NCBI RefSeq assembly: GCF_000155955.1
Contig: NZ_GG697141.2
Location: forward strand, 754,855 to 818,854
DNA from: Mitsuokella multacida DSM 20544
Lineage (GTDB): Bacteria; Bacillota; Negativicutes; Selenomonadales; Selenomonadaceae
Direction of reading: 5' to 3'
Length of the DNA stretch: 64,000 bases
Part shown: piece after piece, positions 1 through 7,869 of the stretch
Numbering within the stretch: position 1 is the stretch's first letter
How the letters are laid out: every line of letters begins with the position of its first letter
Program-made: the position numbers and the translations under genes
Notes under the pieces: generated by a model
The model's database searches: none
The model's input: the letters and a program-made list of their open reading frames with translations, nothing else
What the model was told of the DNA's origin: nothing

Positions 1-671
1 GCGACGCAGAAGGCAACGATCGAGATGGCCGTGACTTTCGGCTCGAGGAAGTTGGCGATGTGGATCTCCTTGAGGGCAGCGCGGTGCTCCTCCGTGAGTT
101 CCATCTCCTCAACATGCATGACAGCCGCAGCACCGAGGCAGACGACGATCATCGCGATGCAGAAGTAAATGATATCCTTGAACGGGAAGATTTGCTGCAT
201 GAGCATGCCGATGAAGGGGCCGATCGCGGCAGCGAGGCTCATCGAGAGGGCATAGTAGTTGATGCCCTCACCGCGGCGCTCTGCCGGGATCATCGTCGAG
301 ACGATCGTGCTCGTCGCCGTCGAGGCGATGCCGTAGCCGATACCGTTGAGGCAGCGGACGAGGTAGAGCATGGCCATCGAGTGGATGCCGAAGTACATGA
401 ACGTCGTCGCGAGATAGAAGAGGATACCGGCGAACAGCATCTTTCTGCGGCCGTAGAGCTCGACCGAGCGGCCAGCGAACAGGCGGGCGACGAGCGTGCC
501 GAGGATGAAGATACCGGAAGCGAGGCCAGCCTCACTCATCGAGGCATGCAGCGAGTGGATAGCCTCCGATGCGATGATGACCATCAGCATATAGTAGATG
601 ATATAAATCAGGAAATTAACGAGTGTGTCAAGAATGAATCCTTTTGTCCATAACCGTGGTTTGGAAGACAT
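1..671 (-). CDS. MFS transporter, partial (C-terminus outside window)
   Basis: About 223 N-terminal residues of a major facilitator protein can be read; the gene runs off the left edge. The frame gives hydrophobic helices separated by short loops. The typical MFS loop 2-3 motif appears as GRSVELYGRRKM, followed by a long helix pair rich in Gly and Ala (residues about 75-170). The start at 671 has a purine-rich ribosome site (agaaagg) 13 bases upstream. A promoter at 728-756 and a terminator at 770-802 separate it from the LysR gene, so it is probably a separate transcript that the neighbouring LysR may control. The substrate cannot be told from the sequence. The family call is secure; function is unknown. 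Confidence 0.85.
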   Translation of the reverse strand, partial: MSSKPRLWTKGFILDTLVNFLIYIIYYMLMVIIASEAIHSLHASMSEAGLASGIFILGTLVARLFAGRSVELYGRRKMLFAGILFYLATTFMYFGIHSMAMLYLVRCLNGIGYGIASTATSTIVSTMIPAERRGEGINYYALSMSLAAAIGPFIGMLMQQIFPFKDIIYFCIAMIVVCLGAAAVMHVEEMELTEEHRAALKEIHIANFLEPKVTAISIVAFCV

Positions 672-727
672 AAATAAAATCAACGACCTTTCTCACAAAG
701 AATAAACGAAATATATGACAGTTATTG

Positions 728-756
728 ATTATAGGGGGTGGAATCGTTTTTGTGTA
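728..756 (-). promoter_or_regulatory. Promoter for the MFS gene
   Basis: On the minus strand TACACA (751-756) and TATAAT (728-733) are separated by 17 bases, about 57 bases upstream of the start codon at 671. The -10 is perfect and the -35 matches 4 of 6. Confidence 0.6.
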
Positions 757-769
757 GCGCATAAAAAAG

Positions 770-802
770 ATGCGTGTCATCGTAAAAACAGATGACACGC
801 AT
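770..802 (-). terminator. Intrinsic terminator downstream of the LysR gene
   Basis: A perfect 12-bp stem (770-781 with 791-802, arm atgcgtgtcatc) and 9-base loop are followed on the minus strand by TCTTTTTT. It ends the LysR transcript about 170 bases after the stop codon. The intervening 803-970 holds no gene I can support. Confidence 0.8.
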
Positions 803-970
803 TATTTGTTATGGATTTTATCGATATTCCTCGGAGTCCTGTCTTTTGTGCATAGTATGCATAACAGCGTCCATCCTCTCTGGATGTTTTGGCCGTTTTA
901 GGAGGGAGCGCCATGCTGAGCTGCTAAAAAACTTCTCATTCTATCGGTTTTGATGCACCGGCCGCTCCGC

Positions 971-1906
971 TTACTCTGCCTTATCGTTGAAGCTCTGCAG
1001 CACATGGTCGGCGTAGCTGCGGATCAGGCGGATCTTGGGGCTGTTCTTCTTGTAGATCAGGCAGGCATCGGCGCGCAGCGGCACCTCGAGCTCATACCAG
1101 CCGTCCTCGCAGCCGAGCGTGCGCAAGAGGCGCTCGGGCAGCAGGGCCCCCGCCTCGTTCTGCTGGCAGTAGTAGACCATCGCATAGGGCGTCGAGAGAC
1201 GCGTCGAGAGACGCGCCGAGATGACAGGCTCCGCCTTCTCGAGCACGGGCGCGAAGTACGCGTGGAACGTCTTGTTCATGAAGTAGTTCTTCGGGTAGAT
1301 GACGACGGGATTACGGAGGATTTCCTCGCGCGAGACCGGCACGCTCTGCGGCTGCAAGAGTGGCGCGTAGTAGACAAGATTGTCCCAGCAGAAGTGCGCG
1401 GTCTCATACTCGTCTGTCGCCCCGCCATCGGGCAGGGAGTCGGCGACGTAGTACGTCGAGACGACGTCGAGACGGTCGTCCTGCAGGGCGCGCGCGATCT
1501 GGTCAGTCTCAAGGTCGAAGACGTTGAAGTGCAGGTTCTTGTTCGTCTGGCGGAAGTGCGCGATGTGGCGGTTCACCTGGATGTCGCCGAGCGTCCGCAG
1601 GATGCCGACATTGAGCTCGACGGACTGCGTGGCGGCCGTCGACTGCAGGTCGTAGACGATCTTGTGCAGGCCGTCCATCCAGGCCGTGATGCGCTTGAGG
1701 AAAGCCTCCCCCTCAGGCGTCAGATGGCTGCCGCGCTTCGAGCGCTGGATCAGCGCGACGCCGAGGGTGCTCTCGAGATTCTTCATCTGCGCGCTGAAGG
1801 CCGACTGCGTGATGTTCGCCTCCTTGGCCGCGCGCGTGAAGTTCTGCACCCGCCCGTATATAATGAAGCATTCCATCTGCTGGATGCTTGGCAAATCTCC
1901 TGTCAT
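971..1906 (-). CDS. LysR-family transcriptional regulator
   Basis: A 311-residue protein with the usual LysR layout. An N-terminal winged helix-turn-helix (residues about 6-65, containing FTRAAKEANITQSAFSAQMK) is followed by a linker helix and a substrate-binding domain (about 95-300). Length is normal for the family. It lies upstream, on the same strand, of the MFS gene, with a terminator between. LysR proteins usually bind a promoter of an adjacent gene and respond to a small metabolite, so the MFS gene is the natural target, though this is inference. The effector cannot be predicted. Upstream of the gene, 1907-2050 shows no further coding sequence. Confidence 0.9.
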   Translation of the reverse strand: MTGDLPSIQQMECFIIYGRVQNFTRAAKEANITQSAFSAQMKNLESTLGVALIQRSKRGSHLTPEGEAFLKRITAWMDGLHKIVYDLQSTAATQSVELNVGILRTLGDIQVNRHIAHFRQTNKNLHFNVFDLETDQIARALQDDRLDVVSTYYVADSLPDGGATDEYETAHFCWDNLVYYAPLLQPQSVPVSREEILRNPVVIYPKNYFMNKTFHAYFAPVLEKAEPVISARLSTRLSTPYAMVYYCQQNEAGALLPERLLRTLGCEDGWYELEVPLRADACLIYKKNSPKIRLIRSYADHVLQSFNDKAE

Positions 1907-2052
1907 AAAAGCCTCTCAATCTATCCGCCTGCCGTTTTCAATGCAGCAGGCAAATCAAACCCATAAACACCGTTTATCAAAAATATTGACTATCATTTTA
2001 ACAGAGCTGCCTTCATTTTGCAACCACCTGACGCGCTTGGCACAAAATATGT

Positions 2053-2208
2053 AAAAAAGAGGCCATCGCATCGCTGCGACAGCCTCTGTTGTTTTCGGTC
2101 GAAGGGCGCCGGCTCCCATCACGTTGACTTGTGGTTGGCGTTCAAATCAATGGACTTGACTGGAGCCGGCAAGATAAAGCCTTTCGGCTTGCCAACCTAC
2201 CCCCTTCA
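2053..2208 (-). ncRNA. Structured RNA with pseudoknot, family unknown
   Basis: A stand-alone RNA of about 150 nt is predicted on the minus strand. A TATAAT lies at 2215-2220, and transcription would start near 2208. P1 pairs 2202-2207 with 2101-2106 (GAAGGG/CCCTTC). P2 is a perfect 9-bp stem, 2162-2170 with 2108-2116 (GCCGGCTCC/GGAGCCGGC). A GAAA-capped hairpin sits at 2177-2190. A perfect 7-bp pairing joins 2191-2197 (GGTTGGC on the RNA) with 2133-2139 (GCCAACC) in the apical loop, making a pseudoknot. A terminator hairpin (2058-2087) followed by six U residues ends it. The size recalls 6S RNA, but I see no decisive match to any family. It fills most of the gap between the exonuclease and LysR genes. 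Confidence 0.6.
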
Positions 2209-2320
2209 TCTATTATTATACTGGATGGCACCCCCCGATGAAAGGGAGTGTCCATCGTAGAATCCTACAAAAATTACGGTTGACGCACTCAAAACGGCCT
2301 CAAAAGCCCATCAAGATCCA

Positions 2321-3046
2321 TCAGGAAGCATCTTCCTTGTAGTCGAGGTACTGCAGGACGAGCTCGCGGCCACCCTGCCGCGTGAGCAGGTCCGGCAGCC
2401 AGTCGGGCTTCTCTGCGCTGTCCTCGAGCAGGCACTCGAGCAGGACGTACGAGGCGAGCGCGTCCTCGAAGGCGCGGTGCTTCTTCTTCGAGTGCCAGCC
2501 GAACGACTCCAAGAGCGCGATGAGATTGTACTTCTTGCGCTTCGGCAGGAGCTGCTGCGCGAGCCGCACGGTGTCGAGGTAGCGTGGGCAGAAGCGGATG
2601 TTCGTGCCGTTCTTGTGGTTCATGCGAATGAGCGCGAGGTTGATGCTCAAAAGGTCGTTGTCGCCGATGGCATGGCCGACGACGAGGTCCTCAGGGTCGA
2701 CGAAGTCGAGGAACTCCGGCAGGATGACGTCGAGTGTCGACTTGTCCCGGAGGTCCTCCTTCGTGAGGCCCGTCATGTCGCGCACTGTGCGGTTGATGAA
2801 CGTCCGCGGGCGGATCAGGCGGCGGAAGACCTCAATCTTGTCGTTGCCGAGCGGCAGGCGGATGGCCCCGATCTCGATGATGTCGTCGGGGAAAGCCCCG
2901 GCCATCTCGAGGTCGAACGAGACGACGCCGCGCGGATGGAGCTCTGCGAGCCCGTCGAGACTGACCGACTGCGCATGGATCGCCCGCTCGAGTTGTTTCT
3001 TGCGCCGTCTCTGACGACGCTTGTTTTCCTGTTCTTTACTGCGCAT
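2321..3046 (-). CDS. DEDDh-family 3'-5' exonuclease, stand-alone
   Basis: A 241-residue protein. A very basic N-terminal tail (residues 1-20, mostly Arg/Lys/Gln) precedes an RNase T/DnaQ-type exonuclease domain. ExoI is FDLEM with D45 and E47, followed by IIEIGAIR. ExoII is in VGHAIGDNDL (around 123-132). ExoIII is HRAFEDA with H190 and D195, giving the DEDDh set. Such enzymes remove nucleotides from 3' ends of DNA or RNA. It could act as a proofreading subunit, in RNA turnover or in repair; the sequence does not decide. It is noteworthy because the PolC polymerase in this window lacks its own inserted exonuclease domain. It lies divergently from crcB. Confidence 0.85.
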   Translation of the reverse strand: MRSKEQENKRRQRRRKKQLERAIHAQSVSLDGLAELHPRGVVSFDLEMAGAFPDDIIEIGAIRLPLGNDKIEVFRRLIRPRTFINRTVRDMTGLTKEDLRDKSTLDVILPEFLDFVDPEDLVVGHAIGDNDLLSINLALIRMNHKNGTNIRFCPRYLDTVRLAQQLLPKRKKYNLIALLESFGWHSKKKHRAFEDALASYVLLECLLEDSAEKPDWLPDLLTRQGGRELVLQYLDYKEDAS

Positions 3047-3145
3047 GATACTCTCCTGTTCTGCTCGCTCTGGGGAAGATACTCAGAGCCTTCGCGATAT
3101 CGGTGCATAATGGCCGCTATCTTTCGTCATCGCCTTGTCTGCTCA

Positions 3146-3174
3146 TTGCACGGAAAGACGGTCCGGCGTATAAT
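3146..3174 (+). promoter_or_regulatory. Promoter of crcB
   Basis: TTGCAC (3146-3151), a 17-base spacer and a perfect TATAAT (3169-3174). The ribosome site aggagg at 3205-3210 is five bases before the ATG at 3216. I looked for a fluoride aptamer in the short leader and found none. Confidence 0.75.
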
Positions 3175-3215
3175 GAGCCTACAGCTTGCGCTGACAACAA
3201 AAAAAGGAGGATATT

Positions 3216-3614
3216 ATGCAAAATCTCTTACTCGTCTTCATCGGCGGCGGTCTCGGCGCCGTCTGCCGCTACATCAGCACGACGCACATCGGCGCGCTCT
3301 TCGGCACGTACTTCCCGTTCGGCACGCTGTTCGTCAATACGCTCGGCAGCCTGCTCATGGGCTTCATCATGGGCTCGCTCATCTTCCTGATGGAAAAGAC
3401 GGGCCTGCGGCTCGCCGAGCCGGCCCGCCTGCTCCTGACCGTCGGTTTTCTCGGCGGCTTCACGACGTTCTCTTCGTTCAGCCTCGAGACCGTCACCCTG
3501 CTCGAGGGCGGCAGCTTCTTCTACGCGGCCATGAACATCGCAGCCAATCTCGGCCTCTGTTTCCTAGCGGCGTTCTTGGGCCTCAGCCTTGCCAGGACCC
3601 TCGCGGCCTTCTGA
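3216..3614 (+). CDS. crcB: Fluoride channel CrcB/FluC
   Basis: A 132-residue membrane protein with four hydrophobic segments, the normal size for a Fluc subunit, which forms a dual-topology dimer exporting fluoride. Family motifs are visible: GGGLGAVCRY at the N-terminus, GTLFVNTLGSLLMG in helix 2, and GFLGGFTTFSSFSLE in the helix-3 break, where Phe and Thr residues line the pore and bind the structural sodium. A single complete copy suggests a homodimer. The start has a strong ribosome site (aaaggaggatatt). It is monocistronic, with its own promoter, and convergent with the GH84 gene 12 bases downstream. Confidence 0.93.
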   Translation: MQNLLLVFIGGGLGAVCRYISTTHIGALFGTYFPFGTLFVNTLGSLLMGFIMGSLIFLMEKTGLRLAEPARLLLTVGFLGGFTTFSSFSLETVTLLEGGSFFYAAMNIAANLGLCFLAAFLGLSLARTLAAF

Positions 3615-3626
3615 GCCATTAAGCCG

Positions 3627-5075
3627 TCAGCGCCGCTTCGCCACATTGCGGACAAAGGCGCCCATCGCCTGTTCGCTGACCTTTGCCTCCAGCTCCTGCT
3701 GCTCGATTGTCATAAACTCTCGTTGCAGCTGAGCCTGGAGGCGTCTTTCGTTCTGACTGTCATTTGCCTGCTGGGCCTGCAGCAGGTCAAGTGCCGTCTT
3801 CGTGGCAGCAGCGAGACGCACCGTCTGCTCGAGCTGCGGGCGGCACTCCTCAAGCTGCTCGGGCGGCAGCTTCCTCAGGAGCCTCTGGGCGGCCTTGGCG
3901 CGCGCCGCGGCCATCTGTCTGAGGGCCTTATGGTCCGCCTTGGCCCCTTCTCTATCCGGCCAACGCTCCAGCAGCCGCTCGGCACACGCTGCAAAATCCG
4001 GGTCATCAGCGAGCCCGATCGAGGCCCAGTCATTCTCGAGATGACGCGAGCCTGCGGCGAAGAGCGTCATGTCGCTCGCGAGCGGCCCGTACTGCTCCTT
4101 GATGGCCGCCTGCCACGCCTTCTCGGGATCGTAGTGCTCAGGGTCCTTCGCGTAGTCGGCCCCTGTCGCGAGCGCGATCTTCGACAGGGCTTCGTACTTC
4201 ATCGGGTTGAAGAAGATGGCGGGCAGATTTCCCTTCGGCAACGGGTCTACAGGACCAAGGGCGAGCTTTGACTCCATGTAGTCGTTGACGGGATAGTTCC
4301 ACCAGATGCCGAGTTCGCGCCCGTAGAGCTTCTCCGCCTTGGCGAGCGCTTCATCTGTCAGCGGGCCCTTGGCCACGCCGTCACCCGTGTAGAGTACTAG
4401 GATGTCAGGCGAGAGTGTCCGCGCAAATGCATCCGTATAGGGCTTGCGCGCCCCGTCCACCTGCATGTCCGCATAGAAGTACTCCGTCGGCACCGTCAGG
4501 AAACTACCGATGTCATCATGGCGCTTCTTGAGCTCGCGTGCGACATCGTTGAGGAAGACGGCCTGTCCCGCGCCGTCCTTGTCCTTGATATCGTCAAAGA
4601 AGATGGCGAAGTCGCGCACGCCGAGCGCATAGAGCGTCTCGAGCTTCGCGATCATCTTCTGGCGGTCGACAAAGCCCTTATAGCCGTGCAGCGAGACATC
4701 GAGTCCCGGCGATACGGCGAAGATGAAGCGCACATCCTGCGCCTTCGCCGCCTTGACGAGCGCACCGAGCTCCGAGAGCTTCTCCGCAGGATACGGCTCA
4801 CGCCACTTCTCACGATGATACGGATCATCCTTCGGCGCGTAGAGATAAGCGTTGTAGCCTTCTGCGCGACAGAATGAGAGGATGTCGAGCCGGTCGCTCT
4901 GCTGCCACGGCGTGCCGTAGAAGCCCTCGATGACGCCGCGCAGCGGCACAGGCGCCGCCGAGGCCGTGCCAGAGGTCCCTGCAACAAATACCGCACTGCT
5001 CAGGAGCAAGCCCCCAAAGCAGGCGCCCATCTTCTCCACGCGTCTCTTTTTATTCCAAAGCCGTATCACACACAT
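3627..5075 (-). CDS. Secreted GH84 beta-N-acetylglucosaminidase
   Basis: A 482-residue protein with a Sec signal peptide (basic residues 6-15, hydrophobic core 18-35, cleavage near ASA/AP at 40). The catalytic barrel begins with GVIEGFYGTPW (48-57), the hallmark of glycoside hydrolase family 84. The catalytic Asp pair is in IFFDDIKD (D161, D162), used in substrate-assisted hydrolysis through the acetamido group. Family members remove GlcNAc from glycoproteins or act as hyaluronidases. The protein stops after a C-terminal helical segment and lacks the carbohydrate-binding and FIVAR modules common in clostridial homologues. It may act on host glycans or on the cell's own wall sugars; location is periplasmic or secreted. 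Confidence 0.9.
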   Translation of the reverse strand: MCVIRLWNKKRRVEKMGACFGGLLLSSAVFVAGTSGTASAAPVPLRGVIEGFYGTPWQQSDRLDILSFCRAEGYNAYLYAPKDDPYHREKWREPYPAEKLSELGALVKAAKAQDVRFIFAVSPGLDVSLHGYKGFVDRQKMIAKLETLYALGVRDFAIFFDDIKDKDGAGQAVFLNDVARELKKRHDDIGSFLTVPTEYFYADMQVDGARKPYTDAFARTLSPDILVLYTGDGVAKGPLTDEALAKAEKLYGRELGIWWNYPVNDYMESKLALGPVDPLPKGNLPAIFFNPMKYEALSKIALATGADYAKDPEHYDPEKAWQAAIKEQYGPLASDMTLFAAGSRHLENDWASIGLADDPDFAACAERLLERWPDREGAKADHKALRQMAAARAKAAQRLLRKLPPEQLEECRPQLEQTVRLAAATKTALDLLQAQQANDSQNERRLQAQLQREFMTIEQQELEAKVSEQAMGAFVRNVAKRR

Positions 5076-5274
5076 CTTCCTTTCCTTCTATCTATATCAT
5101 AACACATTCCGGCGAGAAAGTATCTCATCCGGCGGAAATTCCGCAGAAAATTTTCACAGATGACACATTTCTTCCTGTCTTTTAAAAAAGACCTCATCAT
5201 GATACAATAAGAAGATGAAAAAAGTCAGCAATATCAACTAACTGTTCAAAAAATATGCGAAAGAAGGTGACTGT

Positions 5275-6690
5275 ATGCGCGCGAAGAAATACCTCAAGCG
5301 GCTCGGGCTCATCCTGCTCATCACCTGCGCCGTCATCCTCGTCACGCTCGAGGTCATCAGCCGCGGCGCGGCGCAGATCTTCAACCACGCGATGGCCAAT
5401 CAGGACATGCTGCGCGGTACGATCACGGTCGAGCGGCTGATCTCAGACATCACGGGGCACGTCTACTTCACGAACCTCGTCTGGACGGACCGCGAGGGCA
5501 ATCCCATCCTCGAGATCCCGAGCGGCGACTTCCGCGTCAACGTCTGGGACGTCCTCACGCGCGATTTCAAGTCGACGACAATCCGCGAGCTCACGGTCGA
5601 TCAGCCCGTCGTCTCCGTGCGCCTCTCAGACGACATGAAAGTCGACTTCGTGCGCCCCTCGCCCGACATGGATAAACTCAAGAAAGAGCCCACGGACTGG
5701 CGTGAGAAGGTCAATCTCTCGTCGCTCGACGCGCGTGGGCGCCGCGAGGTCGGCCAGTGGCGCCGTGAGCACCGCCAGCAGAAGATGCAGCGCGACTGGC
5801 GCAATTTCAACGCCGCAGGCAAGAAGCTCAAACTGCGCCTCAACGTCCACGACGGCGGCGTCGAAGTCTTCTACCGCGAGCGCCATTACGTCATGAGCCA
5901 CGTGCAGATGGCCGTCGGCATCGACACCGACCGGAAGATGGACATCGACATGTCAATCGGCGGCTTCGGCGGCACGATGATTGGCGACGCCATCTCGCTT
6001 AATGGCACGGTCGACTTCCAGCAGGACCCGGAGCCAGAGTGCAGCCTCGCGCTCGTGCTCTACCAGATCGACCCGTCGTCGCTCGGCTTCGGCATGAACA
6101 TCCACGACAAGATGACCCTTTCGACGTACTTCACGGGGCCCGTCTCCCACCCGATTGGCACGGGCAAGGTCGAGATGGACGAGCTCCACATCCCGGGCCT
6201 CGACTTCGCGAATGTCGAGGGCAATGTCTACTACGAGAACTCCCTGCTGCAGTTCACCGATGTCACGGCGGACGTCTACAAGGGCAAGCTCGCGGCCTAC
6301 GGCGACTACGACCTCGACACGCGTTTCTACAACCTCTACGGCCACGGCTCAGAGCTCCAGACGGAGTCCGCCCTGCCGAAGAGCGGCCTGCACACGCGCG
6401 TCGACCTCGACCTCGAGATCCACTCAGAGGGCTCGGCCAAGAGCACCGTCTCGTCCGGCTCTTTCCTCTCCGGCCCCGGACGCTACCACCTGCTGCCGTT
6501 TGACAGCCTCTCCGGCAAGGTCACGGATGCCGGCGGCGACCTGCACTTCTACGACGCCGTCATCAAGCTGCCGGGCTTCACCATCTCGACCGACGCTTTC
6601 CACATCCAGCACGGCAAGCTGCACCTGAGTCCAATCCGGCTGACGGACAAAGAAGGCCATCCACTCTACACCTACACGCCGGACCAATGA
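5275..6690 (+). CDS. AsmA-like/DUF748-type envelope protein
   Basis: A 471-residue protein with one N-terminal transmembrane helix (about residues 10-29) and the rest soluble and rich in beta strands. Repeated short strand patterns ending in LxVDxPxV or FxVxxGDFR resemble the AsmA/TamB superfamily. In diderm bacteria those proteins bridge the periplasm and help outer-membrane lipid or protein traffic. A charged insert of Arg, Gln and Glu (about 140-185) may be helical. The start was chosen for the AAGGTGA ribosome site five bases upstream. It is followed 62 bases later by an EamA transporter on the same strand, possibly co-transcribed. Function is inferred from fold-like features only. Confidence 0.6.
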   Translation: MRAKKYLKRLGLILLITCAVILVTLEVISRGAAQIFNHAMANQDMLRGTITVERLISDITGHVYFTNLVWTDREGNPILEIPSGDFRVNVWDVLTRDFKSTTIRELTVDQPVVSVRLSDDMKVDFVRPSPDMDKLKKEPTDWREKVNLSSLDARGRREVGQWRREHRQQKMQRDWRNFNAAGKKLKLRLNVHDGGVEVFYRERHYVMSHVQMAVGIDTDRKMDIDMSIGGFGGTMIGDAISLNGTVDFQQDPEPECSLALVLYQIDPSSLGFGMNIHDKMTLSTYFTGPVSHPIGTGKVEMDELHIPGLDFANVEGNVYYENSLLQFTDVTADVYKGKLAAYGDYDLDTRFYNLYGHGSELQTESALPKSGLHTRVDLDLEIHSEGSAKSTVSSGSFLSGPGRYHLLPFDSLSGKVTDAGGDLHFYDAVIKLPGFTISTDAFHIQHGKLHLSPIRLTDKEGHPLYTYTPDQ

Positions 6691-6752
6691 GCTGTCGACT
6701 GCACCACAAAGCTGAAAGAAGCTGAAATCTAAAAGCAGAAAGAAAGATTCCC

Positions 6753-7673
6753 ATGACTCTTACCTCTCCATCAAAATCCCCTAATCCAAAATCGCCTGTG
6801 CGCCGCCGCGGCATCGCACTCGCCCTGACGGGCGCCGTCCTCTGGGGCGGCTCAGGCGTCGCCGGCCAGTACATCCTGCAAGACTGCGCCTTCGCGACGG
6901 AATGGCTCGTCGGCGTGCGCATGCTCATCTCGGGCGCCCTGCTGCTGCTCATCGACCTCGCCGTCTACCGGCAGGACATCTTTGTGGTCTTCCGCGGGCG
7001 GCGCGACCGCCTCGAGACGATTGCCTTTGCCATCTTCGGCATGCTCGGCGTCCAGTACACCTACTTCGCCGCCATCAAGTTCAGCAACGCCGCGACCGGC
7101 ACAATCCTCCAGTACCTCATGCCGGTCGTCATTGTCGGCTGGACCGCACTGCGCACGCGCCGGATGCCGCCCCTTGGCGAGCTCGCCTGCGTCGCGCTCG
7201 CCGTGCTCGGCACCTTCCTGCTCGTGACGCACGGCAGCCTGACGAGCCTCGCCATCTCGCCGCCCGCCCTGTTCTGGGGCCTGCTCTGCGCCTTCGCCGC
7301 GGCCTTCTACACCGTCCAGCCGAAGCGCCTGATCTGCAAGTACCGCCCGACACTCATCGTCGGCTGGGGCATGCTCGTCGGCGGCCTCTTGTTCCTGCCC
7401 ATCTCGAATCCCTGGGCCTTCACCGGCATCTGGAACACCGCTGCCGCCCTCAACTTTGCCTACATCATCCTCTTTGGCACCGTCATCGCATTCGTCTGCT
7501 ACCTCGGCAGCCTCCAGTACATCCAGCCCGCCGAGACCAGCATCCTCGGCTCCGCCGAACCCCTCTCCTCCATCCTGCTCTCCATCGCCCTGCTCCACAT
7601 CACCTTCACCCCTGCCGACCTCCTCGGCGCCATCAGCATCCTCGCCGCCGTCATCCTGCTGACGCGAAAATAA
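6753..7673 (+). CDS. EamA/DMT-family exporter
   Basis: A 306-residue integral membrane protein with about ten hydrophobic helices arranged as two EamA repeats (about residues 22-155 and 170-303). This is the layout of drug/metabolite transporter proteins such as RhaT and YdcZ relatives. The first repeat opens with ALTGAVLWGGSGVAGQYI; the second ends with the typical GSAEPLSSILLSIALL helix. The N-terminal 20 residues are polar and Ser/Pro/Lys-rich. Substrates in this family range from amino acids to nucleotide metabolites and cannot be assigned here. A short gap links it to the AsmA-like gene, and a promoter for the purine operon begins only 48 bases after its stop. Confidence 0.88.
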   Translation: MTLTSPSKSPNPKSPVRRRGIALALTGAVLWGGSGVAGQYILQDCAFATEWLVGVRMLISGALLLLIDLAVYRQDIFVVFRGRRDRLETIAFAIFGMLGVQYTYFAAIKFSNAATGTILQYLMPVVIVGWTALRTRRMPPLGELACVALAVLGTFLLVTHGSLTSLAISPPALFWGLLCAFAAAFYTVQPKRLICKYRPTLIVGWGMLVGGLLFLPISNPWAFTGIWNTAAALNFAYIILFGTVIAFVCYLGSLQYIQPAETSILGSAEPLSSILLSIALLHITFTPADLLGAISILAAVILLTRK

Positions 7674-7721
7674 GGGCATGGATGCGCAACCATCTACATA
7701 AACTATTTTGCATTCACCAGA

Positions 7722-7750
7722 TTGACAGATGAAAACTGGGTGAGTATAAT
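7722..7750 (+). promoter_or_regulatory. Consensus promoter of the purine operon
   Basis: A perfect TTGACA (7722-7727), a 17-base spacer and a perfect TATAAT (7745-7750). Transcription should start near 7757. It is among the strongest sigma-A-type promoters in the window. Confidence 0.9.
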
Positions 7751-7756
7751 GAGCAT

Positions 7757-7850
7757 AGAATCAATTCTATAATATGGTCTTCAGTGGCGCTGGAGACCTG
7801 AGGACTATATGGCTGTTGTACGCTGATGGCGTGTGACAGTCTATTTTTTT
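7757..7850 (+). promoter_or_regulatory. Leader with terminator, riboswitch-like
   Basis: Between the promoter and the first purine gene the RNA can form an 11-bp hairpin (7772-7782 with 7800-7810, two G-U pairs). It competes with an internal 5-bp pairing GGTCT/AGACC (7776-7780 with 7794-7798). An intrinsic terminator follows (7811-7823 with 7829-7841, then T7 at 7844-7850). Promoter, alternative hairpins and terminator ahead of purine transport and deamination genes are the layout of a ligand-controlled attenuator. The conserved core of the classical guanine/adenine aptamer is not present, so the sensor is unidentified. Confidence 0.65.
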
Positions 7851-7869
7851 GCTAACAGGAGGGGTATCC

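Noticed and set aside
3047-3215. Fluoride riboswitch ahead of crcB
   Set aside because: Only about 40 bases separate the predicted start of transcription from the ATG, and the conserved crcB-motif segments are not present.
7757-7850. Classical guanine/adenine riboswitch
   Set aside because: ATATGG occurs twice, but the other fixed nucleotides of the three-way junction are absent and the hairpins do not form the P1-P2-P3 arrangement.
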